Shown here: piece after piece, positions 42,263 to 51,516 of the stretch
Position numbering within the stretch: the stretch's first letter is position 1
Layout of the letters: every line of letters starts with the position of its first letter
Origin: Clostridium_AD sp964467165
GTDB taxonomy: Bacteria; Bacillota; Clostridia; Clostridiales; Clostridiaceae
Assembly: GCA_964467165.1 (NCBI GenBank)
Contig: CAYXOL010000005.1
Coordinates: 71,076 to 135,075 of the forward strand
DNA: 64,000 bases
Reading direction: 5' to 3'
Notes under the pieces: generated by a model
The model's database searches: none
Told to the model about the DNA's origin: nothing
What the model saw: the letters and a program-made list of their open reading frames with translations, nothing else
Program-made: the position numbers and the translations under genes

Positions 42263-42976
42263 ATGATAAGTAATGAAATATTTATGAGTACGGTTTTTGT
42301 GGCAGGAATTTTTTCTTTCTTTTCACCGTGCCTGGTACCATTACTCCCAGTTTACATTTCAATTTTCGCAGGTGACCAAAACAATAAAAATCAAGAAAAA
42401 TATATTAAAAAATTAGGCAGATTAAATATAAATCTTATAGTTATAGCAAAAACATTATTATTTGTTGCAGGAATATCTACAAGTTTTATAATATTAGGTT
42501 TTGGGGCTGGTTCTCTTGGAACTGTAATTAATAGCAAAGGGTTTATAACACTATGTGGAATAGTGGTTATTGCTTTAGGTATTCATCAAACTGGATTATT
42601 ACACTTTAAATTATTAGATAGAGAAAAAAGATTAGTTATAAAGGGCAACAATGGTACACTGGGAATATTCCTATTAGGATTTTCATTTAGCTTTGGATGG
42701 ACACCATGTATTGGACCTATACTTGCAGCAGTACTTGGAATTTCTGCATCGGGTGGTCAGGCACTTTACGCAGTATGGTTAATGATTATTTACTCTTTAG
42801 GGTTAATGATTCCGTTTTTAATAATTGCAATATTCTCAGATGGATTACTAAGACATGTTAAAAAGCTGAATAAGCATTTAGAAAAAATAAAAATTGCAGG
42901 TGGGATAATTATAATTTTAATGGGTATATTGCTAATGAATAATAGTTTGAATTTAATTACAAGATTATTTCAATAG
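42263..42976 (+). CDS. ccdA: CcdA-type thiol-disulfide membrane transporter
   Basis: This protein of about 237 residues has six membrane segments and two conserved cysteines in FFSPCLVPLLPVY and FGWTPCIGPILAA, the signature of CcdA/DsbD-like proteins that carry electrons outward from cytoplasmic thioredoxin. The adjacent TlpA-like lipoprotein and secreted MsrAB are its likely clients, so the three form an extracytoplasmic repair chain. ATG at 42263 with GGTGGAG upstream is preferred over the GTG at 42251. Confidence 0.92.
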   Translation: MISNEIFMSTVFVAGIFSFFSPCLVPLLPVYISIFAGDQNNKNQEKYIKKLGRLNINLIVIAKTLLFVAGISTSFIILGFGAGSLGTVINSKGFITLCGIVVIALGIHQTGLLHFKLLDREKRLVIKGNNGTLGIFLLGFSFSFGWTPCIGPILAAVLGISASGGQALYAVWLMIIYSLGLMIPFLIIAIFSDGLLRHVKKLNKHLEKIKIAGGIIIILMGILLMNNSLNLITRLFQ

Positions 42977-42993
42977 TGGAGGAGGTCAAAATC

Positions 42994-43578
42994 ATGAAAA
43001 ACATGAGAATTATAGGTTTGCTATTGGTGACTGTTTTGGTAGGGTCAATATTAACAGGATGCCTAGGGAACAATAAAAATAAAAGTAATGCTACGGATAA
43101 TAAATCCATAGCCTCGGAGGAGATTAAAATGGATAGTGATGTAAAAGTAATGAATACAGGAATGAAAGCTACTGATTTCGAATTAAAGGATCTCCAGGGA
43201 AAAAGTCATAAATTATCTGATTATACTGGTAAAAAAGTGTATATAAAATTTTGGGCATCTTGGTGCTCCATATGCCTAGCGGGCCTTGGAGAGATTAATA
43301 CATTAGCTTCCCAGAATAAAGACTTTGAAGTAATCACAATAGTATCACCAAGTTTTAGGGGTGAGATGAACACAGATGATTTTAAAAAATGGTTTAGTGG
43401 TCTAGAATATAAAAATTTAACAGTACTTTTAGATGAAGAGGGAGCAGTAGCTAATAAGTACGGCGTCCGAGGATACCCTACTTCAGTATTCGTAGGAGGT
43501 GATGGGATTTTAGTTAAAACCTTACCAGGCCATAATAGTAATGAAGGTATAATATCTGAATTTAAAAATATAAAATAA
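42994..43578 (+). CDS. TlpA/ResA-like thioredoxin-fold lipoprotein
   Basis: This lipoprotein of about 194 residues has a signal peptide with lipobox (SILTGC), a short charged linker, and a thioredoxin-fold domain with the redox motif WASWCSICLAG (CxxC) and cis-Pro region GYPTSVFVGGDG. It would accept electrons from CcdA and reduce the MsrAB enzyme outside the membrane. ATG at 42994 has GGAGGTC close upstream. It lies between ccdA and msrAB. Confidence 0.92.
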   Translation: MKNMRIIGLLLVTVLVGSILTGCLGNNKNKSNATDNKSIASEEIKMDSDVKVMNTGMKATDFELKDLQGKSHKLSDYTGKKVYIKFWASWCSICLAGLGEINTLASQNKDFEVITIVSPSFRGEMNTDDFKKWFSGLEYKNLTVLLDEEGAVANKYGVRGYPTSVFVGGDGILVKTLPGHNSNEGIISEFKNIK

Positions 43579-43635
43579 ATAAAATATTTCAGACATAAAA
43601 GGTATTGCAAAATATATTAGAAAGGTGGTAATAAT

Positions 43636-44760
43636 ATGAAATTCAGATACTTAGGAGTAGGTGCATTAATATTTACTATAATAGCAGCTGTGTTTTTAAT
43701 ACCAGCGTTATCAAAAGCAATATCTAGAAATAACAATAGTGTAGCTACGACTCCAATTAAGACCTCTAAATTTCCTGATAATCCTAATACTAATATAAAG
43801 TTTGATAAAGCAAAGCTTAAAGAAATTTGGCTAGCAGGTGGATGTTTTTGGGGGATTGAGGCGTATATGTCTAGAATATATGGAGTTTATGATGTGACTT
43901 CTGGCTATGCCAATGGGAATATAGATAATCCGACTTATGAACAGGTTTGCGCTGGGAAAACTAATTTTGCAGAAACAGTACATGTACTATATGATCCTGA
44001 AAGAGTTAGTTTAGAAACTCTATTAACTTCATTTTTTAAAGTAGTAGACCCAACTTCTAAAAATAAACAAGGAAGTGATGTAGGGGACCAGTATCGCTCA
44101 GGTATATATTATAAGGAGGCAGTTAATAAGATAGTAATTGATAGTGTAATTAAAAGTCAGCAAGTAAAATATACATCCATGATTTATACTGAAGTTTTAC
44201 CACTAGCAAATTTCTTTTTAGCAGAAGAGTATCATCAAGATTATTTGGAGAAAAACCCTAATGGATATTGTCATATAGATTTTTCAAATCTTAGCGAAGA
44301 GGTGGTTAATATAGATATTAAAAAATACCCAAGACCGAGTAATGAAGTATTAAAATCAAAATTAACAGATATTCAATATAAGGTGGCCGTTATGAATAAT
44401 ACAGAAAGTGCTTTTTCCAATGAGTATTATGATAATCATGAAGCAGGCTTATATGTGGACGTTGTCACTGGTGAACCACTATTTTCGTCCAAGGATAAAT
44501 ATGATTCAGGATGTGGATGGCCGAGTTTTACAAAGCCAATTGTAGACCAGGTAATTGTATTAAAAGAGGATAAGAGTTTTAATATGACTCGAATAGAGGT
44601 TAGAAGTAGAAGTGGGAATATTCATTTAGGGCACGTTTTTGATGATGGACCCAGTGATAAGGGTGGAAAGAGATATTGTATCAATAGTGCTTCTATAAAA
44701 TTCATTGCTAAGGAGAAAATGGAAACCCAGGGATATGGATATCTTTTAAATTTAATTTGA
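43636..44760 (+). CDS. msrAB: Membrane-anchored fused peptide-methionine sulfoxide reductase MsrA-MsrB
   Basis: This 374-residue protein has an N-terminal membrane anchor (about residues 7-28), an MsrA domain with catalytic Cys70 in LAGGCFWGIEAY, and an MsrB domain with DSGCGWPSFTKP and catalytic Cys348 in RYCINSASIKF. It reduces both S- and R-methionine sulfoxide in exported proteins. Zinc-site Cys pairs (CxxC) of some MsrB are not evident, as in many fused forms. It follows the TlpA-like gene by 57 nt. Confidence 0.95.
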   Translation: MKFRYLGVGALIFTIIAAVFLIPALSKAISRNNNSVATTPIKTSKFPDNPNTNIKFDKAKLKEIWLAGGCFWGIEAYMSRIYGVYDVTSGYANGNIDNPTYEQVCAGKTNFAETVHVLYDPERVSLETLLTSFFKVVDPTSKNKQGSDVGDQYRSGIYYKEAVNKIVIDSVIKSQQVKYTSMIYTEVLPLANFFLAEEYHQDYLEKNPNGYCHIDFSNLSEEVVNIDIKKYPRPSNEVLKSKLTDIQYKVAVMNNTESAFSNEYYDNHEAGLYVDVVTGEPLFSSKDKYDSGCGWPSFTKPIVDQVIVLKEDKSFNMTRIEVRSRSGNIHLGHVFDDGPSDKGGKRYCINSASIKFIAKEKMETQGYGYLLNLI

Positions 44761-44778
44761 TAGTGAATATTTTGAAGA

Positions 44779-44804
44779 AAAGGTTGATTTAGGTCAACCT
44801 TTTG
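44779..44804 (+). terminator. Intrinsic terminator after msrAB
   Basis: AAAGGTTGA-TTTAGG-TCAACCTTT followed by TGTTT. Short but well paired. Confidence 0.75.
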
Positions 44805-44851
44805 TTTAAAGTTAACTATATAGAGAATTCTTGATTACGGGATGTGATATT

Positions 44852-45619
44852 GTGTACAAGTTATTAGTAGTAGATGATGAGTATATTATTAGAAAAGGAA
44901 TTGTTTCTTTTGTTAATTTTAGTGAACTCAAGATAAATAAGGTGTTTGAAGCTAGTGATGGTAAGGCTGCATTAGAAATATTTAAAGAAGAACTACCAGA
45001 TTTAGTTCTTGCTGATATTAATATGCCTAAAATAAATGGGTTAGAGTTTGCTGCAGCTTGTAAATCCATTAAACCTGATGTGAAAATATGTATTGTTACG
45101 GGTTATGATTACTTTGATTATGCAGTAACGGCTTTAAAACTTGGGGTGGACGATTATATTTTAAAACCTGCCTCTAAAAAGGATATAAGTGAAGTCTTAG
45201 CAAAATTAGTAAATAAGATTAGCCATGAAAATTATAAGCAAGAAGTAAAATCTATCGTTAATGGACTTGTTAATAATGAAGATTTAGAAGACGACAATGG
45301 ATACAAGGCAAAAATACAAAAGGAGATTGAAGATAATATTTCAAATCCTCAGTTATCGCTAACCCTATTATCAGATAAAATGAGTCTTAGTTTTGGCTAT
45401 TTAAGTAATCTTTTTAAAAAAGTTATTGGAACTTCCTTTCAAGAATATGTGTTAACTCAAAGAATGGAAAGGGCAAAAATAATACTACTTAGTACAGATA
45501 TGAAAAATTATGAAATCGCTGAGGCTGTGGGTTTTGAAGATCCCAATTATTTTAGTGCTGCCTTTAAAAAGAAATATGGTTTGTCTCCAAATCAATATAA
45601 AGAGAAAGTAAGAGGCTAA
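44852..45619 (+). CDS. YesN-type response regulator (receiver-AraC)
   Basis: This regulator of about 255 residues has a receiver domain with phospho-Asp in LVLADINMPKINGLEF and an AraC-type C-terminal domain (SLSFGYLSNLFKKVIGTSFQ; EAVGFEDPNYFSAAFKKKYG). The start is taken as GTG at 44852 (MYKLLVVDDEY), which matches the family start; an in-frame TTG lies 21 bases upstream. It is cotranscribed with the YesM-like kinase four bases downstream. Confidence 0.92.
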   Translation: MYKLLVVDDEYIIRKGIVSFVNFSELKINKVFEASDGKAALEIFKEELPDLVLADINMPKINGLEFAAACKSIKPDVKICIVTGYDYFDYAVTALKLGVDDYILKPASKKDISEVLAKLVNKISHENYKQEVKSIVNGLVNNEDLEDDNGYKAKIQKEIEDNISNPQLSLTLLSDKMSLSFGYLSNLFKKVIGTSFQEYVLTQRMERAKIILLSTDMKNYEIAEAVGFEDPNYFSAAFKKKYGLSPNQYKEKVRG

Positions 45620-45623
45620 ATTT

Positions 45624-47351
45624 ATGATAAAACCTAAAGCGTTTAATAAGATAAAATTTCAAATTTCAAGTTTTTATTTTATATCAAGTTTAATAGCTAT
45701 TTTCCTTATGGCACTGATTTTATATAATAGCTTTTTTAATATAGAACTTCAGCAAGATTTAAACGCTACAAAAATAGCTGTAGAAAAAAGTGGGAATTAC
45801 GTGGAATTATATGTGAATAAATTAAAGGTAATATCTAATATATTGGTTAGCAATAACCAAACTATAAATTATTTAAGCCAAAAGGAAAATCTAGAGGCTA
45901 AAAAAAATGTTAACCAATTGCTAAATAGCACAATACAAAGTGATGAGTCTATTAAATCTATTATAATTGTTGGGAAAGATGGACGACTTATATCTAATGA
46001 AAAAAAATTAAGCATGTCTATGTCAAGTGATATGATGAAAGAACAGTGGTATGTTGATGCTATTCATAGTAATAGTATGCCAGTACTTACTAAAGAAAGA
46101 TTGCAGAATTTTTCAATGGATAAGGATAACTGGGTTATTTCAATTAGCCAAGAAATAAGAGATCCACTAGGTAATAACTTAGGGGTACTATTAATAGATG
46201 TTAAGTACAAAGTCATTGATAACTTTTTGAATGATTTAAATGTTGGTGCTAAAGATTATGTTTTTATTCTAAACAATAAAAATGAAGTAGTTTATCATAA
46301 AGATACAAATTATTTTATAAGTCAACTACTACAAAATAATTTAATCACAGAGAGTAAAATGCATCTAGGATACGATGCTAAAAATAAAACATTAATTCAA
46401 CTTTATAAGATTAAAAATGCAGATTGGACACTATTTGAAGTGTCATCGTTATATGAACTGCAAGTAATAAAAAGAAATTTTATAGAAACTATAGCGCTAA
46501 TTAGCATTGTTCTCCTACTTATAATGGCTTATAGTGGAAGTTTCTTTGCAGGGAGAATAACCGGTCCTATAGCAAAATTAGAACAGGCTATGAGAAATAT
46601 TGAAGAGGATTTTACTACAGTAAAATTAAATGAAAGTGGTTGCTATGAAGCACAAAGCTTATCTGCTCATTTTAACAATATGATCCAAAAAATAAGAATA
46701 CTTTTAGACGAAATATCTCAAAAGGAAAAATATCTAAGAACATCTGAATTAAATGCCTTACATAGCCAAATAAACCCGCATTTTTTGTATAATACCTTAG
46801 ATACTATTGCATGGATGTCAGAATTTAAGGATACTGAAAAAGTTGTATCACTTACAAAAGCCCTAGCTCAATTTTTTAGATTATCCTTAAATGGAGGAAA
46901 TGAGATAACCACAATATATAATGAATTTGAACATATAAAACAATATTTATATATTCAAAAACAAAGGTATGGAGATAAACTAAGCTGTGACTTTCATTAT
47001 GATGAAAACATAAAAGAAGTTAAAATTTTAAAGATAATTCTTCAACCTATTGTGGAAAATGCAATTTACCATGGAATAAGGCAAGTGGATAGAAATGGAT
47101 TTATAAATATAACTGCAAAAAGACAAGGTAATAGCATTATATTTACAATAAGAGATAATGGGGATGGTTTCGATTTAAGTGTATTGCAAAAAGAAAAATC
47201 CACTAAAGATGTTAAGCTTGGTGGGGTAGGCATAAAAAATGTGGATAAACGTATAAAACTATATTATGGCGAAGAATATGGAGTGAGTATGGAATCCATA
47301 ATAGGGCAGGGAACTACGGTTTATATAAAAGTAGGGGAAATACTTGATTAG
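45624..47351 (+). CDS. YesM-type membrane histidine kinase
   Basis: This 575-residue kinase has an N-terminal membrane segment (about 15-37), a large extracellular dCache-like sensor (about 38-285), a second membrane segment (about 290-312), HAMP, and a His_kinase domain with LHSQINPHFLYNTLDTIAWM plus ATPase motifs (QPIVENAIYHGIRQ, DNGDGF, GGVGIKNVDKRI). This class usually senses carbohydrates or peptides. No sugar-transport operon sits beside it, so the stimulus is unclear. Confidence 0.92.
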   Translation: MIKPKAFNKIKFQISSFYFISSLIAIFLMALILYNSFFNIELQQDLNATKIAVEKSGNYVELYVNKLKVISNILVSNNQTINYLSQKENLEAKKNVNQLLNSTIQSDESIKSIIIVGKDGRLISNEKKLSMSMSSDMMKEQWYVDAIHSNSMPVLTKERLQNFSMDKDNWVISISQEIRDPLGNNLGVLLIDVKYKVIDNFLNDLNVGAKDYVFILNNKNEVVYHKDTNYFISQLLQNNLITESKMHLGYDAKNKTLIQLYKIKNADWTLFEVSSLYELQVIKRNFIETIALISIVLLLIMAYSGSFFAGRITGPIAKLEQAMRNIEEDFTTVKLNESGCYEAQSLSAHFNNMIQKIRILLDEISQKEKYLRTSELNALHSQINPHFLYNTLDTIAWMSEFKDTEKVVSLTKALAQFFRLSLNGGNEITTIYNEFEHIKQYLYIQKQRYGDKLSCDFHYDENIKEVKILKIILQPIVENAIYHGIRQVDRNGFINITAKRQGNSIIFTIRDNGDGFDLSVLQKEKSTKDVKLGGVGIKNVDKRIKLYYGEEYGVSMESIIGQGTTVYIKVGEILD

Positions 47352-47389
47352 ATATTTTTTAACAAGATTAAGATGCACTGCGAATAAGT

Positions 47390-47418
47390 TCGACAAATAG
47401 GGTGAAATGTGATATTAT
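47390..47418 (+). promoter_or_regulatory. rnpB promoter
   Basis: TCGACA (47390-47395), 17 nt, TATTAT (47413-47418), with the RNA 5' end expected about seven bases later, at the start of the conserved RNase P sequence. Confidence 0.7.
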
Positions 47419-47425
47419 TATTAAC

Positions 47426-47800
47426 GTGAGTAAGCCAGACAATCGCTGCTGTAGAAATACAGGAGAGGAAAGTCCGAGCTCCATAGGGCAGGGTGCTGGC
47501 TAATTACCAGTGGAGGCGACTCTAAGGAAAGTGCAACAGAGATATACCGCTAAAGGTATTTGAAGGTTCAGTTTACTGAAATTTTAAATATACTAGTAAG
47601 GGTGGAAAGGCGAGGTAAGAGCTCACCAGCGCAATGGCGACTTTGCGGCTATGTAAACCCCATCTGGAGCAAGATCGAATAGGAAGGCATTTTGGGATTG
47701 CCCGTCCCGCCTTCGGGTGTATCGCTTGAGCCTATTGGAAACAATAGGCCTAGATAGATGATTGTCTAATACAGAACTCGGCTTATAGACTTACTCGCAC
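47426..47800 (+). ncRNA. rnpB: RNase P RNA
   Basis: The conserved P4-region sequence GAGGAAAGTCCGAGCTCC lies near the 5' end. GGGTGCTGGCTAATTACCAG, AGGTAAGAGCTCACCAGC and GGCTATGTAAACCCC follow. The 5' GTGAGTAAGCC pairs with the 3' GGCTTATAGACTTACTCGCAC. The ACAGAACTCGGCTTATAG end is diagnostic. The overall layout looks like the ancestral (A) type rather than the Bacillus (B) type. It processes the 5' ends of tRNA precursors. Confidence 0.97.
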
Positions 47801-47832
47801 AAAAAACACTAGCATTTGCTTAGTGTTTTTTT
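47801..47832 (+). terminator. rnpB terminator
   Basis: AAAAACACTA and TAGTGTTTTT pair around a ten-base loop, with a T-run, directly after the RNA 3' end. Confidence 0.88.
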
Positions 47833-47958
47833 GCTTTGATAATGGTAGAGTAGATAATTGATTTTCTTAATAAATTTGTAAGAATTATGATAAGTATTTT
47901 GTAAAAAGTACCCTGTATAATTGTTTATAGTCAGTGACATTTAAGGGGGGGGATTTAA

Positions 47959-48528
47959 ATGAAAAAAGCAAGGCTCATTGTACTTGTTCTAGTGATAACA
48001 AGTATAGCAATAATGTTTTTAAAAAATATTATGCCAGATATACAAGAGAGGAACTTGCACTTAAACAATGATATATATAATTTCCTACAAGATAAAGGAA
48101 ATCGGATAGATGTGTATAGTGAAAGCGTAGAATTAAATAAGGGTAGTTCAGAAAATACCTGTGTTTATTTTTTATCTGAAGTTTTAAGGAGAAATAATCT
48201 TAAGGTACCTGTAGAAATAAGCAATACGCAGCAAATAATATCTTTACTTAAGGAAAAGGGATTTAAAAAATACAGCAATTATGAAAAATTAATGCCTGGA
48301 GATATATGTTTTACTACAGATGCAAATGGACAGCAAAATGGTTTTCCAACGCATACCTATATATTCATGAAATGGGTAAAGGCTGGTAATTATGATTATG
48401 CTTACATATGTGATAACCAAGCAAAGGATTATGAGGGTAAAATTTATCATATTCGGAATATAAATGTTATAGCCAAAGCTAATGGTTTTGAAAAAGACAG
48501 TTTTGCGTTCTTCATGAAAAGGACTTGA
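47959..48528 (+). CDS. Exported protein with CHAP/NlpC-like pattern
   Basis: This 189-residue protein starts with a membrane anchor or signal (ARLIVLVLVITSIAIMFL). Later, NTCVYFLSEVLRRNN, LMPGDICFTTD, GFPTHTYIFMKW and DYAYICDNQA follow the Cys...GD...His...polar order of CHAP or NlpC/P60 papain-like hydrolases. I do not recognise a named family, and the wall-hydrolase idea is tentative. It has a GGGGGG ribosome site and sits alone between rnpB and a two-component system. Confidence 0.65.
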   Translation: MKKARLIVLVLVITSIAIMFLKNIMPDIQERNLHLNNDIYNFLQDKGNRIDVYSESVELNKGSSENTCVYFLSEVLRRNNLKVPVEISNTQQIISLLKEKGFKKYSNYEKLMPGDICFTTDANGQQNGFPTHTYIFMKWVKAGNYDYAYICDNQAKDYEGKIYHIRNINVIAKANGFEKDSFAFFMKRT

Positions 48529-48578
48529 TTGTAAGCTTTCACTATTAACATGTATAATATAAGAAAGGGGTGATTTTC

Positions 48579-49271
48579 ATGACTGTGCACAATGTTTTAA
48601 TTGTAGATGATGAATATGAAATAAGGGAAGCAATAGGAATATATTTAAAAAATGAAGGAATAAGAGTTTTTTATGCGGTGGATGGTATAGAAGCTTTGGA
48701 GGTTTTGGAAAAAGAAGAAATTCACCTTATATTAATGGATTTAATGATGCCAAGAATGGATGGAATTAAAGCTACATTTAAAATAAGAGAAACCAAAAAT
48801 ATTCCAATAATAATGCTGTCAGCCAAATCAGAGGATACAGATAAAATACTAGGGCTTAATATAGGTGCAGATGATTATATAACAAAGCCATTTAATCCAA
48901 TGGAACTTATAGCTAGAGTTAAATCTGGGCTTAGAAGATATACAAACCTTGGAAATTATAAAGAGAACGATGATGAGATAAATGTACGTGGACTAATATT
49001 AAATAAAAACACAAAAATGGTGACGGTTGAAGAAAAAGAAATGAGACTTACATCTATTGAATATAGGATATTGGAATTATTGATGGCAAATAAGGGGAGG
49101 GTATTTTCAATTGAAGAAATATATGAGAGGGTTTGGGAAGAAGCCTTTTATAATGGAGAGAATACTGTTTCTGTTCATATAAGGAGAATAAGAGAGAAGA
49201 TAGAGATAAATCCAAAAGAACCTGAATATTTAAAGGTGGTGTGGGGTATTGGATATAAAATCGAAAAATAA
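48579..49271 (+). CDS. OmpR-family response regulator
   Basis: This regulator of about 230 residues has a receiver domain with phospho-Asp in LILMDLMMPRMDGI and the DYITKPFNPMELIARV region, and a winged-helix output domain (RLTSIEYRILELLMANKGRVFS, NTVSVHIRRIREKIE, VVWGIGYKIEK). I use the ATG at 48579, with AAAGGGGTG in front. Its last 23 bases overlap the kinase gene. Confidence 0.93.
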   Translation: MTVHNVLIVDDEYEIREAIGIYLKNEGIRVFYAVDGIEALEVLEKEEIHLILMDLMMPRMDGIKATFKIRETKNIPIIMLSAKSEDTDKILGLNIGADDYITKPFNPMELIARVKSGLRRYTNLGNYKENDDEINVRGLILNKNTKMVTVEEKEMRLTSIEYRILELLMANKGRVFSIEEIYERVWEEAFYNGENTVSVHIRRIREKIEINPKEPEYLKVVWGIGYKIEK

Positions 49272-51435
49272 AAATGTATATATTATAGTACTTATTATGT
49301 GTGTATATATGTTTGGACTTTCTGTATTGTCGATAAAAGACATTATAAATAATAGGAGTTATCTAGGAGTGGAACCTTATTTTAATAGCGTAGGCTTTAA
49401 AAATGAATTAATAGGTTATTTTAATAATATACAAGCACTTAATGGGATTTATAAAGATTATTCACAAAAATCAGATGATGAAAAGGTTACAAATGAAGAG
49501 CTAATATCAGCTAAAACATTGTATGATTCTAATCTCAAAAATAGTGAAGAAGTAATAAAAAATAAGTATACTAATGATATTGTAGTAGCAGAAAAAGAAA
49601 GAAATACGCTGGCAGTAAAAAGGTTAACTGAGGGTGAAGATAAAGAACTTAATGAATTAAAAAAGGAAAATACAAAGACTGTAGAGGATATGAAAAAGGA
49701 AATAGCTGCATATAAAACTAATGACTATGAAAATATTAAAATAGCTGTAAAAGAAAAGAGTTTAATAAAATACTACATAACAAGAGGAAAAAATAATGTT
49801 ATAGACACTAATATAGTAAATGTTTCAGATATAGATGTTTATGTAAAAGATAATGCCTTGTACAGTATAAAATTTCCTGAACAATCAATAAACAATAATG
49901 ATGGAATGGCCTCAATAAATAAATGGGTAGGTACCACTGGGCAAGCATATTTTATTATTCCAAAGGATATGGATCAAAACAATTATATATATTCCAATTA
50001 TATTTATTATAATTCTGTAGCACAAAGAATTATTAAAGAGGCAATAATAGGAACTGTATCATTTATTATAGGATTTATAATGCTTATATATATATTAAAG
50101 AAAAACTATATGGAAATGTATTTCATTCAAAATCCAAATAAGAAGCACTATAAGATGCCCTTAGATCTATGGATGTTTATTTTTGTAATATTTTTACTTG
50201 TAATAAATAGCTACATAAATAGAGTGGCATTTTTCTCTAAACCATATAATCTCCGTCAAATTTATATGCTTACTCTAATAGCATTTTATATTTACTTCTT
50301 TATTTTTAGTGTAAGAGTGCTAGCTAATTTAATGAAAAACAAAGAAAAATTTAGAGAGGAATTGAAAAATTGTCTCTTTCATAAATTCTCCAGATTTATG
50401 AAAGAGAGCCCTCTTACTCAAAGTACTAAGTTTAAAGTAAAAGGTATTATTATACTTACTTTATTATGTGGAGTGTCAATAATAGGCGCGTTTATAGCCT
50501 TAGTATCCGGTTCATTCTTTGTAATAATACCAACAGTTTATGTGCTTTGTTACCTGGTATTTATATTAATTTACTCCTTTAAGGGAATAAAAATTTTTGG
50601 GAGTATTCTAATAGGCACAGAAGAAATAGTTTCAGGAAATCTTAATTATATTATAGAAGAAAAAGGGAAAGGTGACTTTTTTAAACTAGCCCACAACATA
50701 AATAATATGAAAGCTGGGGTTAAAAAAGCTCTTGAAAATGAGATAAAAAGTGAAAGGCTTAAGTCCGAACTCATAACTAATGTCTCTCATGATTTAAAGA
50801 CTCCACTGACTTCTATTATAAATTATGTGGATTTGCTAAAAAAAGAAGGGTTATCTACGGAGGAAGCTCAAGGGTATATAGAAGTATTAGATAGAAAATC
50901 TCAGAGGCTTAAAATACTTATAGATGACTTATTTGAAGCTTCTAAGATGGCCAGTGGTGCGGTGGAACTTAATATGGAGAAGGTAGACGTAACCGCATTG
51001 CTACAGCAAGCATTAGCTGAGCTTGAAGAGAAAATCAACAATTCGTCTTTAGTTTTTAAACTAAAGATGCCCAGTGAAAGGGTTTATGCTAATTTAGATG
51101 GGAAAAAGACCTGGAGAGTATTTGAAAATCTTATTAATAATATATTAAAATACGCGCTTCCGAGTACTAGGGTATATATTGAGTTAGTAGAAGAGGATGA
51201 TAAAATAATCATAACTATGAAAAATATATCTTCTTATGAAATGGATTTTGATAATGAAGAAATATTTGAAAGATTTATTAGGGGAGACAAGTCCAGAAAT
51301 ACTGAAGGCTCAGGGCTTGGGCTTTCTATTGCAAAGAGCATACTGGATCTTCAAGGTGGAGATCTTAGCATTGAAATTGATGGAGACCTTTTTAAAGCTA
51401 AGGTCACAGTGCCATCATTTCAAGTAGAAAATTAA
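49249..51435 (+). CDS. Multi-pass membrane histidine kinase
   Basis: This 728-residue kinase has one N-terminal membrane segment, an extracytoplasmic region with a charged coiled-coil-like part (EDKELNELKKENTKTVEDMK), then several further membrane segments (about residues 260-460). HAMP-like linker, HisKA (ITNVSHDLKTPLTSIINYVDLL) and ATPase (EGSGLGLSIAKSILDLQGGD) follow. The start is a TTG inside the regulator gene, preceded by GGTGGTGTGGGG, so translation is coupled. The signal is unknown. Confidence 0.9.
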   Translation: MDIKSKNKNVYIIVLIMCVYMFGLSVLSIKDIINNRSYLGVEPYFNSVGFKNELIGYFNNIQALNGIYKDYSQKSDDEKVTNEELISAKTLYDSNLKNSEEVIKNKYTNDIVVAEKERNTLAVKRLTEGEDKELNELKKENTKTVEDMKKEIAAYKTNDYENIKIAVKEKSLIKYYITRGKNNVIDTNIVNVSDIDVYVKDNALYSIKFPEQSINNNDGMASINKWVGTTGQAYFIIPKDMDQNNYIYSNYIYYNSVAQRIIKEAIIGTVSFIIGFIMLIYILKKNYMEMYFIQNPNKKHYKMPLDLWMFIFVIFLLVINSYINRVAFFSKPYNLRQIYMLTLIAFYIYFFIFSVRVLANLMKNKEKFREELKNCLFHKFSRFMKESPLTQSTKFKVKGIIILTLLCGVSIIGAFIALVSGSFFVIIPTVYVLCYLVFILIYSFKGIKIFGSILIGTEEIVSGNLNYIIEEKGKGDFFKLAHNINNMKAGVKKALENEIKSERLKSELITNVSHDLKTPLTSIINYVDLLKKEGLSTEEAQGYIEVLDRKSQRLKILIDDLFEASKMASGAVELNMEKVDVTALLQQALAELEEKINNSSLVFKLKMPSERVYANLDGKKTWRVFENLINNILKYALPSTRVYIELVEEDDKIIITMKNISSYEMDFDNEEIFERFIRGDKSRNTEGSGLGLSIAKSILDLQGGDLSIEIDGDLFKAKVTVPSFQVEN

Positions 51436-51451
51436 TTAGGTTTGTAAAAAT

Positions 51452-51493
51452 AATAAATAGATATTGCCATTTACGAGCAATATCTATTTATTT
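51452..51493. terminator. Bidirectional terminator
   Basis: AAATAGATATTGC and GCAATATCTATTT form a perfect stem with A/T runs on both sides. It separates the convergent kinase (+) and LacI-GGDEF (-) genes. Confidence 0.85.
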
Positions 51494-51516
51494 AATTAAA
51501 TGAAAAAAAATGACTG